Positions 52,472-60,108 of a stretch of DNA of 64,000 bases are shown here, piece after piece; positions within the stretch are counted from its first letter, which is position 1, and each line of letters opens with the position of its first letter. The notes under the pieces were generated by a model, which was not told the DNA's origin, searched no databases, and was given only the letters and a program-made list of their open reading frames with translations. Made by a program: the position numbers and the translations under genes. The stretch lies in NCBI GenBank assembly GCA_902800365.1, contig CADCEF010000001.1:62001-126000 (forward strand), read 5' to 3'. This DNA comes from an uncultured Prevotella sp. (GTDB taxonomy: Bacteria > Bacteroidota > Bacteroidia > Bacteroidales > Bacteroidaceae).

Positions 52472-54940
52472 CTAAATTGTTGTTGCTAATTTGCGGAATT
52501 TTCCGCGTCCTAATTTCTTGATAATATGGTCGCGCTCAAGTTTTGAACACTTGTTTGATGCTGTAGTGTTTGATGTATAACCCCATATGCGCATCACGTC
52601 CTGGGTGGTAAACTCGTCGGGCAGCAGTGTGTAGAATCTTGCTGACTTGTCGTAGATGCGGCGTAGTACGGTGTGGTTAGCCTCGTTGTCGAACATCTCC
52701 TGTAGCAGCTTGCCAAACAGGGCGTCTTCGCAAGTGTTGATAATCTCGCATATCAGGTCGGCAAAATCAAGATGGTGCTGCTCAATCTTTACAAGTCCTG
52801 TGCTCACAAACTCCGACCACGATGGCTGTGTAGAGATTACCTGTGGTATGCATACGGCCATCACCTTGTCTTGCAGTCGTTTGCGTTCCAAGTTCAATAC
52901 CTTGTCCTCGTTTATGCGTGCCTCTTCAGCCAGTGCGGCACACAGGTCATACACATGGCGCACCAGTGATTCCAGTCCTCTGATCTCGCATTTCAATGCA
53001 TCGAAGCGGGCTCCCCAAGCTTCCATCTGGCGCAATGCGGTGCTGTCGCGGCGGGTTGAACGATACTCATCGGTGTGGAAGTCGTCTTCGGGCATCAGCC
53101 ATGATGTGAAACGGGTGCTCATTCCATCACCAATGTTGCGGGCGTTGATGAACTGCTGCAGCGAGGTGCGCGTACAGGTGAACACGCCCGAGAACATCAT
53201 CGGCATCGAATTGTTTACCGAGTCGGTGGTAGCATAGTCAACACCATTGCGCTCGTTGTGGAATGACTGTAGGATGATGTCGCGCTTCTCTTGGAATCCG
53301 CCTTTGGCATTTACCAGCGACAGCAACTCGGTTGAGAACATGTACTGATGCAGGAACCACTCCTCGCCGTTGTAACCTGTCTCAACATTATTCTCGGCGT
53401 GGTGGTAGAATCGGTTGTTTGACACCTTTACCACGTTGTAGCGGATAATGCCGCCCGGCTCCTGCAAGGGTTCACCTTTCTGTGCTTTGCTGCTGGTTTC
53501 GCGGGCATGTTTCTCGCGTTTGTATGCTTTCTCGGCATCACGGGCTGGCTTGTCGCTAAGGCGCATGTTCAGCATAATGTGGTCGTCTTGCTCACGGGCC
53601 ACCGATTTTCCTGATCCAGGTTCGCCCACCATAAGTACCAGCGAGTTGATGCGCTGCATGTCGCCACGCCAGTTCTGGTAATCGCAGCGGGTTAGTAAGG
53701 TTGAGTACATGCCCGATGCCGACAGCACGCCGCCCGGGCGTACCAGTGGATTGTCAATGTGGGCCAGCGCAGGTTCGTAGCAGCCCAGTTGCATTGCCAT
53801 CAGACGGTCGGCCCAGTCGTCGTAGGGCAGCGTTGTCTTAGATGGTTCAGAGCGGGTGTACTTGATGCCGAAGCTGTCGAGTGTCTGCGCCAGCTCGTCG
53901 GTCATAGCACCACGCGGTCGATATTTGCATACATCGCGCGCCAGATCGAGTAGCTCTTTCAACCGGCCTTCGCCTATCATCTCCTGATAGAAACAGGTTT
54001 GCTGCATCAGCCAGAACACGTTGGCTGGCTTGTTGTCTACTATGCGGCGCAGTTCGCCTGCAAGTTCAAGCATTCGCTGGTGTCGGTCGCCTATCTCGGG
54101 GTGTCCGCCTTTCAGTTCAACCCATTTGGCTACAATGTCGGTGTAAGGCACGCCGTGGTAGCACTTCGCACCCTCATCGTTCTCACTGAGTTTTACCGGA
54201 CCAAGGTCTTCGGGCTTTGATAGAGCAGGCTCAACGGGCATTTCTATTGTAGCAGCACTATCAGTCGCTCCAGCATCAGCTTTATCGAAATCAAGAGTGC
54301 CCTGAGAGTTGCCTTCGCGATACTGGCGGCCGTAAGCCTCGTCGTATTGGGGATTGTCATAATTAAATAGTGTTTCTTCGTCGATGTATAGAATATCATC
54401 CCATTTAGGGGCAAACGAGAGGCGCGAACTGTCGCGGCAGCTTTTGTCTATCTTAAGCGTAAAACCCAACAGTTTTGCCATCTGCTTCTGATTGGAAATC
54501 AGTGGCCCCCAGTCAGTACGGGCTTTGTGTACCGATTTCAGCCCTTCGCCGCCAGGGGTGATGAACATCAGACAAATGCCAAGCTCCTTCAAGTTTACGC
54601 GTGATGTGATTTCAGCAAAGCGCTCGCGCGGGTTCTTAACGTGGTCAAAGTCGCACATCACCAGTCCGTTAAGTATACACTGGTTCTGCAGTCGCCAACG
54701 GCCTTTCTTACCAAAGTTGTACTTCTTGTCGCCAATGCTTGGCAACACCTCCTTGGCCTGATACAGAAATCCGGGCAGGGAACTCTTGATGTTTCTGGCC
54801 TCTTTAATATGACCCAAGGCCATCTCATTGCGTACCTTCTTAATGGTGTCGATGGTTGATGGTGCCTGGGTTATACGTTTAAAGATGTCGGGTGTGCAAG
54901 GCTTACATTCCTCCCATGTGTTTTGTTGATAGGTAAACAT
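52472..54940 (-). CDS. BT4734-like primase (VirE-N) plus DUF3987 ATPase protein
   Basis: An 822-residue putative primase-helicase. Residues about 1-200 form a BT4734-like domain of the archaeo-eukaryotic primase superfamily: D97-F-D99-H matches motif I, KSVH (His138) matches the sxH motif, and KSCRDSSRLSF follows. Residues about 260-345 resemble a primase C-terminal helical domain. The DUF3987 domain has the Walker A GEPGSGKS (439-446). The end (about 785-815) looks like a winged helix. Such proteins initiate replication in plasmids, phages and integrative elements. Chromosomal copies of unknown function are common in Bacteroides relatives. Confidence 0.85.
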   Translation of the reverse strand: MFTYQQNTWEECKPCTPDIFKRITQAPSTIDTIKKVRNEMALGHIKEARNIKSSLPGFLYQAKEVLPSIGDKKYNFGKKGRWRLQNQCILNGLVMCDFDHVKNPRERFAEITSRVNLKELGICLMFITPGGEGLKSVHKARTDWGPLISNQKQMAKLLGFTLKIDKSCRDSSRLSFAPKWDDILYIDEETLFNYDNPQYDEAYGRQYREGNSQGTLDFDKADAGATDSAATIEMPVEPALSKPEDLGPVKLSENDEGAKCYHGVPYTDIVAKWVELKGGHPEIGDRHQRMLELAGELRRIVDNKPANVFWLMQQTCFYQEMIGEGRLKELLDLARDVCKYRPRGAMTDELAQTLDSFGIKYTRSEPSKTTLPYDDWADRLMAMQLGCYEPALAHIDNPLVRPGGVLSASGMYSTLLTRCDYQNWRGDMQRINSLVLMVGEPGSGKSVAREQDDHIMLNMRLSDKPARDAEKAYKREKHARETSSKAQKGEPLQEPGGIIRYNVVKVSNNRFYHHAENNVETGYNGEEWFLHQYMFSTELLSLVNAKGGFQEKRDIILQSFHNERNGVDYATTDSVNNSMPMMFSGVFTCTRTSLQQFINARNIGDGMSTRFTSWLMPEDDFHTDEYRSTRRDSTALRQMEAWGARFDALKCEIRGLESLVRHVYDLCAALAEEARINEDKVLNLERKRLQDKVMAVCIPQVISTQPSWSEFVSTGLVKIEQHHLDFADLICEIINTCEDALFGKLLQEMFDNEANHTVLRRIYDKSARFYTLLPDEFTTQDVMRIWGYTSNTTASNKCSKLERDHIIKKLGRGKFRKLATTI

Positions 54941-54964
54941 GGTCTTAGTATTGGATTGTGTGCA

Positions 54965-55234
54965 TTAGACTTTTACAATCTCAGTAACGGTTACATCGTT
55001 AAATATGTTGCCGTTGTTCTCGTGGATGGTGTGTTTCAAAACTACAGCTACAAGCTCGCCACTGTTGAACTCTATGTCGGCTTGCTGACCTAACACTGAG
55101 CACCAGAACTCGTCTGAATACAGACCGCCGATAGCTTTTAAACGGATGTTGCACTTTGACATTTTGTTGCCTTCCTTTGTGGTAATGCTCATCTTCTCTG
55201 TCTGGCTTACCACTCTACAAATAATTGCATTCAT
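54965..55234 (-). CDS. Small putative OB-fold (SSB-like) protein
   Basis: An 89-residue protein with an alternating beta pattern: NAIICRVVSQTEKMSITTKEG, CNIRLKAIGG, FWCSVLGQQADIEF, LVAVVLKHTIHE and FNDVTVTEIVKV. The order of strands is compatible with an OB-fold such as in single-strand-binding or DUF3127-type proteins, but no definite signature is present. It is 24 bp upstream of the primase-like gene, which makes a DNA-replication role plausible (inference). Confidence 0.55.
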   Translation of the reverse strand: MNAIICRVVSQTEKMSITTKEGNKMSKCNIRLKAIGGLYSDEFWCSVLGQQADIEFNSGELVAVVLKHTIHENNGNIFNDVTVTEIVKV

Positions 55235-55304
55235 AATGGTTTTGTTTTTTTATAATGATACATTAAAATAAATAGTAATTTGCTTTCGCGATACAAATGT
55301 AAGT

Positions 55305-55339
55305 ATAAAAAACGGCCCCGACATGGATTGTCGGAGCCG
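55305..55339 (-). terminator. Terminator between the hypothetical gene and the OB-fold-like gene
   Basis: On the minus strand a CGGC-CCGACA-type stem (arms 55313-55323 and 55329-55339) is followed by TTTTTTAT. The OB-fold-like gene therefore needs its own promoter. A TACATTTG -7 candidate lies at plus-strand 55294-55301. Confidence 0.8.
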
Positions 55340-55385
55340 CGGAACCGTTTTCGGAACTTTCGGAATGGTTTACGATTACTATTTC

Positions 55386-55865
55386 CTAAAACAAGGGTAG
55401 AATCTTAGTCAATTCGGCCTCGATAGCTAGTCCCAGTCTTACGGCATCAATAGGGGCACCTTTAGCAAGCCACATTGATGGCGAGTCGGTGTACTTGCCC
55501 GATCGCAGAGGTTTGCTCACTGCATCATCGTTACAGTCAGTTGGCTTGTGGCGCTTGAATGGCCACTGTCCCACCTCTTTTACAAAGTCGCTGTACTTGC
55601 CCTGGTATCCCCAGATCTGATACAGACGGAAGACTACTGCCCATGCTCTTCCTGCATACCACAGTCCGTCGTCCATCATCTTCTCTACAATCTGACACAT
55701 CTGTTCCTGGGTGGGCATCTGGTGCTGTGGAGAGTCGGTGCCTTTAGAATTCAGATTAAGTGTGTCTACATGTGCGATGTAGGTACCAATAGGACCATTA
55801 ATCGAAACGTTGTTAATAATTTGCGGTCTACCGCTTTCTGTTTCCTTATTCCAATCTTTGTTCAT
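55386..55865 (-). CDS. Hypothetical protein next to the origin-like region
   Basis: A 159-residue protein. The N-terminus has a short beta-like stretch NNVSINGPIGTYIAHVDTLNLN, similar in style to small proteins of Bacteroides mobile elements. The middle and C-terminus are helical and rich in Trp (DGLWYAGRAWAVVFRLYQIWG). I do not recognise a domain. It is transcribed leftwards from a TATCTTTG element (plus-strand 55919-55926) at the edge of the repeat region. Candidate binding factor for the repeats (speculative). Confidence 0.65.
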   Translation of the reverse strand: MNKDWNKETESGRPQIINNVSINGPIGTYIAHVDTLNLNSKGTDSPQHQMPTQEQMCQIVEKMMDDGLWYAGRAWAVVFRLYQIWGYQGKYSDFVKEVGQWPFKRHKPTDCNDDAVSKPLRSGKYTDSPSMWLAKGAPIDAVRLGLAIEAELTKILPLF

Positions 55866-55948
55866 AAATGTGTTGAGTTATTATTGTTTATTCCGCCTTT
55901 TTTGAGCGAAAACGGCTGCAAAGATACAAAAAAAACGCGAAGTTTATA

Positions 55949-56127
55949 TGTTTAGATGTTTAGTTTTTCTGTGATTTTAATTGAGATTATGGGGTGAATT
56001 ATATATAGCGACTATAGCCTAATTTAATAATATATTATAATATATTATTAAATTAGATGTGTTTTTGACTATTTTTACTGGAGGTAAATTCCTTAAAAAT
56101 CTAAACTTCTAAACATCTAAACTTCTA
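55949..56127. repeat. 14-bp inverted repeats of octamer units flanking a palindrome
   Basis: GTTTAGATGTTTAG (55950-55963) and its exact complement CTAAACATCTAAAC (56109-56122) lie 145 bp apart. The right arm is part of an octamer series TCTAAACT, TCTAAACA, TCTAAACT, TCTA (56100-56127). Confidence 0.85.
56019..56056. repeat. Perfect 38-bp palindrome
   Basis: The left half CTAATTTAATAATATATTA (56019-56037) is followed without spacer by its exact reverse complement. Apart from the outermost C and G it is pure A/T. It sits between the octamer repeats, and could extrude as a cruciform or melt easily. Confidence 0.9.
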
Positions 56128-56145
56128 TATTTTGCAGAAACGGCA

Positions 56146-56211
56146 CTTCTGGACATCAGAAGTTACGTTTCTGGCAGCCAAAAGTTACGCTTCTGTTGCC
56201 CTGAAGTGATA
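56146..56211. repeat. Three tandem 22-bp iteron-like repeats
   Basis: Copies at 56146-56167, 56168-56189 and 56190-56211 share YTTCTG-N4-6-AGAAGTTACG with no spacers; the third is the most divergent. Copy 1 is itself an inverted repeat (ACTTCTG / CAGAAGT). This is the layout of iterons or operator arrays. With the palindrome and octamers it fills the 518-bp gap 55866-56383. Confidence 0.85.
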
Positions 56212-56255
56212 TTAGAAAAAATGATGTTTTTTTAATGAAAATAATAGTCAAAATG

Positions 56256-56287
56256 TTTGGTAGTATCGATTATTTTTAGTACCTTTG
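56256..56287 (+). promoter_or_regulatory. Promoter of the HU-like gene
   Basis: TTTG (56256-56259), a 20-nt spacer, TACCTTTG (56280-56287). The 5' UTR of about 90 nt is GC-richer than its surroundings and may be structured. Confidence 0.8.
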
Positions 56288-56383
56288 TAACGTCAATCAT
56301 GAGAGACCAAGCGGGAGCGGTTCACCTGGAGTAGCTGGCCGCAAAACTTTAAATCAAATATTATTAAAAAAATTACACACATT

Positions 56384-56911
56384 ATGGCAAAGATTTTCTA
56401 TCTGCTTAAGCAGAACAATGCAAAAGGATCATCGGTAAAGGGCAAATGGTTCGCCCGCCAGAAGACCGTTGAAACCCTGAACACACGTAAAATGGCGAAC
56501 CACATTGCAGAGCACGGCTCTATCTACACACCCGACGTGGTGTTTGGAGTGCTGGAGAAGTTTCGTAGCTGCTTGTTGGAGATGCTGCTCAACTCGCGTC
56601 GAGTAAAGATCGACGGACTGGGTATCTTCTTCACAACCCTTGAGAATGTAGAGGGTGGCGCAGCTAAGAAGGAGGACTTCATGCCCCAGAGAAACCTGAA
56701 GGGCCTGCATATCCGATTCCTGCCTGACTCAACCACCGAGACCGACATCTCGAGTCGTGAGTTCATCAAGAAGGCTGAGTTTGTAAATGCCGAGTCGTTC
56801 GCCGGCACGCTGACCGATGATGAACCAGCGGGTGGTGGCAGTGGTGGAAACCAGGGCGGTAACCAGAACTACCCCCCAATCTCGAGCGATGACCCAGGCG
56901 AGGGCGATTAA
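56384..56911 (+). CDS. HU-like DNA-binding protein with Gly-rich acidic tail
   Basis: A 175-residue HU-related protein. The start MAKIFYLLKQNNAKGSSVKGKWFAR and core KMANHIAEHGSIYTPDVVFGVLEKFRSCLLEMLLNSRRVKIDGLGIF match the Bacteroidetes 'HU-related' family, which is distinct from canonical HU. A C-terminal tail of about 30 residues (GGGSGGNQGGNQN... ending DDPGEGD) is low complexity and acidic. It probably bends or coats DNA, perhaps at the adjacent repeats (inference). It is in an operon with the smalltalk gene 74 bp downstream. Confidence 0.9.
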   Translation: MAKIFYLLKQNNAKGSSVKGKWFARQKTVETLNTRKMANHIAEHGSIYTPDVVFGVLEKFRSCLLEMLLNSRRVKIDGLGIFFTTLENVEGGAAKKEDFMPQRNLKGLHIRFLPDSTTETDISSREFIKKAEFVNAESFAGTLTDDEPAGGGSGGNQGGNQNYPPISSDDPGEGD

Positions 56912-56939
56912 AGCGATTGGGGCTCAGGCCCCATACGCT

Positions 56940-56978
56940 TAAAGGTAAAAGGGTAAAAAGGTAAAAAAGATAAAAAAG
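56940..56978 (+). repeat. GGTAAAA simple repeat between HU-like and smalltalk genes
   Basis: Four or five degenerate GGTAAAA units lead up to the smalltalk start codon and may set its translation level. Confidence 0.6.
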
Positions 56979-56985
56979 AAATATT

Positions 56986-57087
56986 ATGAATAAAAGAGAG
57001 ACAATTAAGTTTGTAATACAGATTATAGCATCTGTTGCCACAGCCATTGTAGCGGCGTTAGGCACCACTAGCTGTGTAGGCGCATAA
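56986..57087 (+). CDS. Smalltalk family peptide (33 aa), second copy
   Basis: A 33-residue peptide, same length as the copy at 19467 and about 70 percent identical by eye: MNKRETIK, a hydrophobic segment, then GTTSCVGA. The shared TSC near the end, followed by only three residues, suggests either a minimal lipoprotein (an acylated tetrapeptide after processing) or a one-helix membrane peptide like a small lysis protein. It is downstream of the HU-like gene and followed by a terminator. The family is known only by name. Function is unknown. Confidence 0.88.
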   Translation: MNKRETIKFVIQIIASVATAIVAALGTTSCVGA

Positions 57088-57096
57088 ATAAAGATA

Positions 57097-57128
57097 AAGC
57101 GAGGAGTCCACAACCGGGCTCCTCGCTT
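57097..57128. terminator. Terminator after the second smalltalk gene
   Basis: AAGCGAGGAG / CTCCTCGCTT is a perfect 10-bp stem, extended by a CC/GG pair in the loop. The U tract is weak on the plus strand. Confidence 0.75.
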
Positions 57129-57159
57129 AGTGTTGTTATGTTTTTGTGTTTCATGTTTT

Positions 57160-58626
57160 CTACTTGTTTGTTACGCGATAGTCGAGGGCTGGCTTGCGGT
57201 CGCCAAGTAGGGGAACGTACTTGAAGTCGGAGCCAACAGTCTGTTTAAACTCATCCTTAACGGCTTGAAGCAGTTTGGCATCGGTAAACAGGTCGACAGC
57301 GGTGAGAGCAAACACACGGCTTGCGTTTAAAAGGCCCTTGGTGCCTATGGTTGTGCCATCGGCAGCCACATTCTGCCAACTATGACCTGGGCTGCCAGGA
57401 ACGAAGGTTGCCGCACCAAAGCTGGCCAAGGGTACAACCCACGACACATCGCCTACATCACTACTGCCTCCACTACCCTCCTTGGGGAATGCGGCCAATG
57501 GTTGAACCTTGGCAGCTTGGTTAATAATCGAGTCAGGATTACCTGTGGCACGAATTAATTCCTGAGCAAACTTGCGCTCACGAGCATCGTAGATAACACC
57601 GCCTACCGATTCCAGATTCTTCTGGATAACTTTTGAAAGAGTTTTGTTATGCAATCGCTCATAAGTTCCTGCTACTATTTCCTTCTCCACACGTGTCTGA
57701 GTACCCTTAGCCGCACCTACAGCAGCAGAATCGATCCACTCGGTAAGTGTGTTAAGAATTTCGCGCTTTGGGCTGCGGATATAATATGATACACGGGCGT
57801 ATTCTGGTACAACATTGGGAGCAAAACCTCCGTCGGGAATCACGTAGTGGATTCGTGATGATGTGGGCACATGTTCGCGCAGCAAATTGACCATATAGTC
57901 GAATGACTCTACAGCATCGAGAGCTGAGCGGCCCTTCCAAGGGTTACCCGCAGCATGTGCTGGTTTACCATAGAATTTATAGTCTACCATCACCATGGCC
58001 GTACCGCCATTGGTTGAAACGGCATTAACACTTGAGGGATGCCAATCGAGTACTACATCTACCCCTTTGAATAAGCCCTCGCGAACGAGATATACTTTAC
58101 CAGCACCTCCTTCTTCGGCAGGAGATCCATAAACCTTTATAGTTCCACTCTGTTTGTTGGCTGCAAGCCACTTGCTAAGAGATACTGCTGCTGCAGAAGA
58201 TGCGACACCAAATGTATTGTGACCACAGCCCTGACCAGGAGCATTCTCCTTGATAGGTTTGCGATAAGGAACAGTGTCCTGCGACAGTCCAGGCAATGCA
58301 TCAAACTCAGCCAAGAAACCAATAACAGGTTGACCGCTACCATAGGTAGCCACAAAAGCTGTTGGCATTCCAGCCACACCCTCTTCGATAGTAAAACCGT
58401 TCTCACGTAGATGCTGTTTCAACAACCCGCTACTGTTTGTTTCGAGAAATCCCAATTCAGGATTAGCCCAAATGGTTTTATGTAACTTGTCATAGGTATT
58501 GAAATTGCTATTTAGATAATCAATGGCAACTTTTGCCTTCGAACTCTTCTTCTCATTCTTCTTTGCTTCTGCACTGCCGCCGACTACCAGTCCGGCCAAC
58601 AGTAATAATCCAACAATCTTTCTCAT
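57160..58626 (-). CDS. Exported M20 family amidohydrolase (AbgB-like)
   Basis: A 488-residue metallo-hydrolase with a signal peptide ending GSAEAK. GQGCGHNTFG holds the metal-binding Cys/His, AEEGG the catalytic Glu pair and DWHPSSVNA the next ligand. A dimerisation domain lies in the middle, and SGGSSDVGDVSWVVP is near the C-terminus. It resembles aminobenzoyl-glutamate hydrolase subunit B and other N-acyl amino-acid hydrolases. It is last in an operon of a putative M14-type protein, SusC and SusD, which points to uptake and cleavage of amidated amino acids or peptides. Confidence 0.88.
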   Translation of the reverse strand: MRKIVGLLLLAGLVVGGSAEAKKNEKKSSKAKVAIDYLNSNFNTYDKLHKTIWANPELGFLETNSSGLLKQHLRENGFTIEEGVAGMPTAFVATYGSGQPVIGFLAEFDALPGLSQDTVPYRKPIKENAPGQGCGHNTFGVASSAAAVSLSKWLAANKQSGTIKVYGSPAEEGGAGKVYLVREGLFKGVDVVLDWHPSSVNAVSTNGGTAMVMVDYKFYGKPAHAAGNPWKGRSALDAVESFDYMVNLLREHVPTSSRIHYVIPDGGFAPNVVPEYARVSYYIRSPKREILNTLTEWIDSAAVGAAKGTQTRVEKEIVAGTYERLHNKTLSKVIQKNLESVGGVIYDARERKFAQELIRATGNPDSIINQAAKVQPLAAFPKEGSGGSSDVGDVSWVVPLASFGAATFVPGSPGHSWQNVAADGTTIGTKGLLNASRVFALTAVDLFTDAKLLQAVKDEFKQTVGSDFKYVPLLGDRKPALDYRVTNK

Positions 58627-58650
58627 CTTTTTCTACACTTTAATTTATTA

Positions 58651-60087
58651 TTAGTTTGCACTCTTATTAACCAACACCTCGTACGATGGTAGCGCCCAGC
58701 AGTAGGTTGTGCGATCGCTTGGGGTTGCCACTACCACAGTGTTCCATTTGCCATTGGTACGTGTGGCTGCCGGATGAATATAGTTCTCGGCACGACGGCT
58801 GATGTCGAGACCACGTATTCCCTCGCCTATAAACTCAGCACGACGCTCGTTGTATATGGCATCACGAAGCTCATCGCCAGTAAGCGCAGTTACATCGATA
58901 ATATCACCTGTGGGGATAGAGCGGCTACGCACCTGATGGAGCAACTGGGCAGCCTTGGCGTAATTTCCCAGATTGTAATAGCTCTCTGAAAGGTTGAGCA
59001 GGGTTTCGGCATAACGGAATATGTGAATCCACTCCAAAGGCGTATTGTACTCGTCGTATTTCTCATACCATGTCTCACGACCTGTGGCAGGATCAACCTT
59101 AATGAACGATGTGCGACTATCGGTAGCCAAATGGTAGGCAGGAATGGTTACAATACCTGTACGTACGTTAAGAGTATCTATATATCCTACAGCGCTCGAA
59201 ATGTAGCTGGCAGGATTGCCTCCGCCACGTTCTGTGTTTGTGAATGGCAGCGAGTAGATATTCTCGGCTGTATGATAAGGAGCATCAAACATCTCGCGAA
59301 CACTACCGCTTAGTGTGAAACCTGTAACCTGTTCGCCCTCATCGATGGCCTTCTGCCATTGCTGCTTAGCCATATAGATACGCTGCAACAACATGTGGGC
59401 AGCAGGTTGCGTTGGGATGGTGGGATCGAACCCTGACACACCGCCAGCAGGCAATGCAGCAATCACATTGCTGCTAAGGTCGGCGATAATCTGATCGTAG
59501 ATTTCGGAGATAGTCCACAGGCGTGTATCATTCGCTCCCGGTCCTATCACAGCCTCGGTATGCACGGGGATTGCCTTAGAGTTAGGATCGTAGGCATAAG
59601 GCTGCGAATAAACCTGCGACAGATAGTACCAACTGATGTCGCGAATAAACAGACAACTGGCTATGTACTGCTGGCGCTTAGCCTCGCTTATAGGTAGGTT
59701 ATCGCGCTTCTCGAGGTTCTCCTTCAGCGTGTTGGCTGCATTTATGGCCAGATAACCTGCCTGGAAGAACCCAGGATTCATAATACTGTTCTGACCCACA
59801 GTCATATTATATGTATCAGAGTGGGCATAGGTATTGTTACCTGTATTTACATAGTCGTCGCCACGATTATCGTTGATGATGGCAATATTACCACCAGCAA
59901 AACTGCTGCTCTTGAAACGGCTATAAACACCTGCTAATGTGGCATCGATAAGACTTTCGGAGGCATAGATATCAGCCTCGGTCACACTTAGCTTTGGATT
60001 CTTATCCAGAAAGTCCTCACCGCACGATGTAAGCGTAAGAGCCGACAAAAGGGCTATCTTAATGGGTAAATGAGATATCTTTTTCAT
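58651..60087 (-). CDS. SusD/RagB family outer-membrane lipoprotein
   Basis: A 478-residue lipoprotein with lipobox TLTSC (Cys near residue 22), followed by GEDFLDKNPKLSVTEADIY, a common SusD start. SusD helices and the C-terminal ELRDAIYNERRAEFIGEGIRGLDI motif are clear. It is 21 bp downstream of susC and 24 bp upstream of the M20 gene. It binds the substrate at the cell surface for the SusC barrel. Confidence 0.93.
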   Translation of the reverse strand: MKKISHLPIKIALLSALTLTSCGEDFLDKNPKLSVTEADIYASESLIDATLAGVYSRFKSSSFAGGNIAIINDNRGDDYVNTGNNTYAHSDTYNMTVGQNSIMNPGFFQAGYLAINAANTLKENLEKRDNLPISEAKRQQYIASCLFIRDISWYYLSQVYSQPYAYDPNSKAIPVHTEAVIGPGANDTRLWTISEIYDQIIADLSSNVIAALPAGGVSGFDPTIPTQPAAHMLLQRIYMAKQQWQKAIDEGEQVTGFTLSGSVREMFDAPYHTAENIYSLPFTNTERGGGNPASYISSAVGYIDTLNVRTGIVTIPAYHLATDSRTSFIKVDPATGRETWYEKYDEYNTPLEWIHIFRYAETLLNLSESYYNLGNYAKAAQLLHQVRSRSIPTGDIIDVTALTGDELRDAIYNERRAEFIGEGIRGLDISRRAENYIHPAATRTNGKWNTVVVATPSDRTTYCWALPSYEVLVNKSAN

Positions 60088-60108
60088 AATTACATCGATA
60101 TTTATGAT

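Noticed and set aside
56146-56211. Three repeats as a CRISPR array
   Set aside because: The copies are directly abutting with no spacers, and no cas genes are present.
55866-56383. A protein gene within the 518-bp gap
   Set aside because: Frames are short, A/T-rich and interrupted. The region is occupied by repeats, promoters and the HU-like 5' UTR.
51991-57087. Intact prophage or integrative element
   Set aside because: No integrase, relaxase, terminase, capsid or tail gene, and no flanking direct repeat was found by eye.
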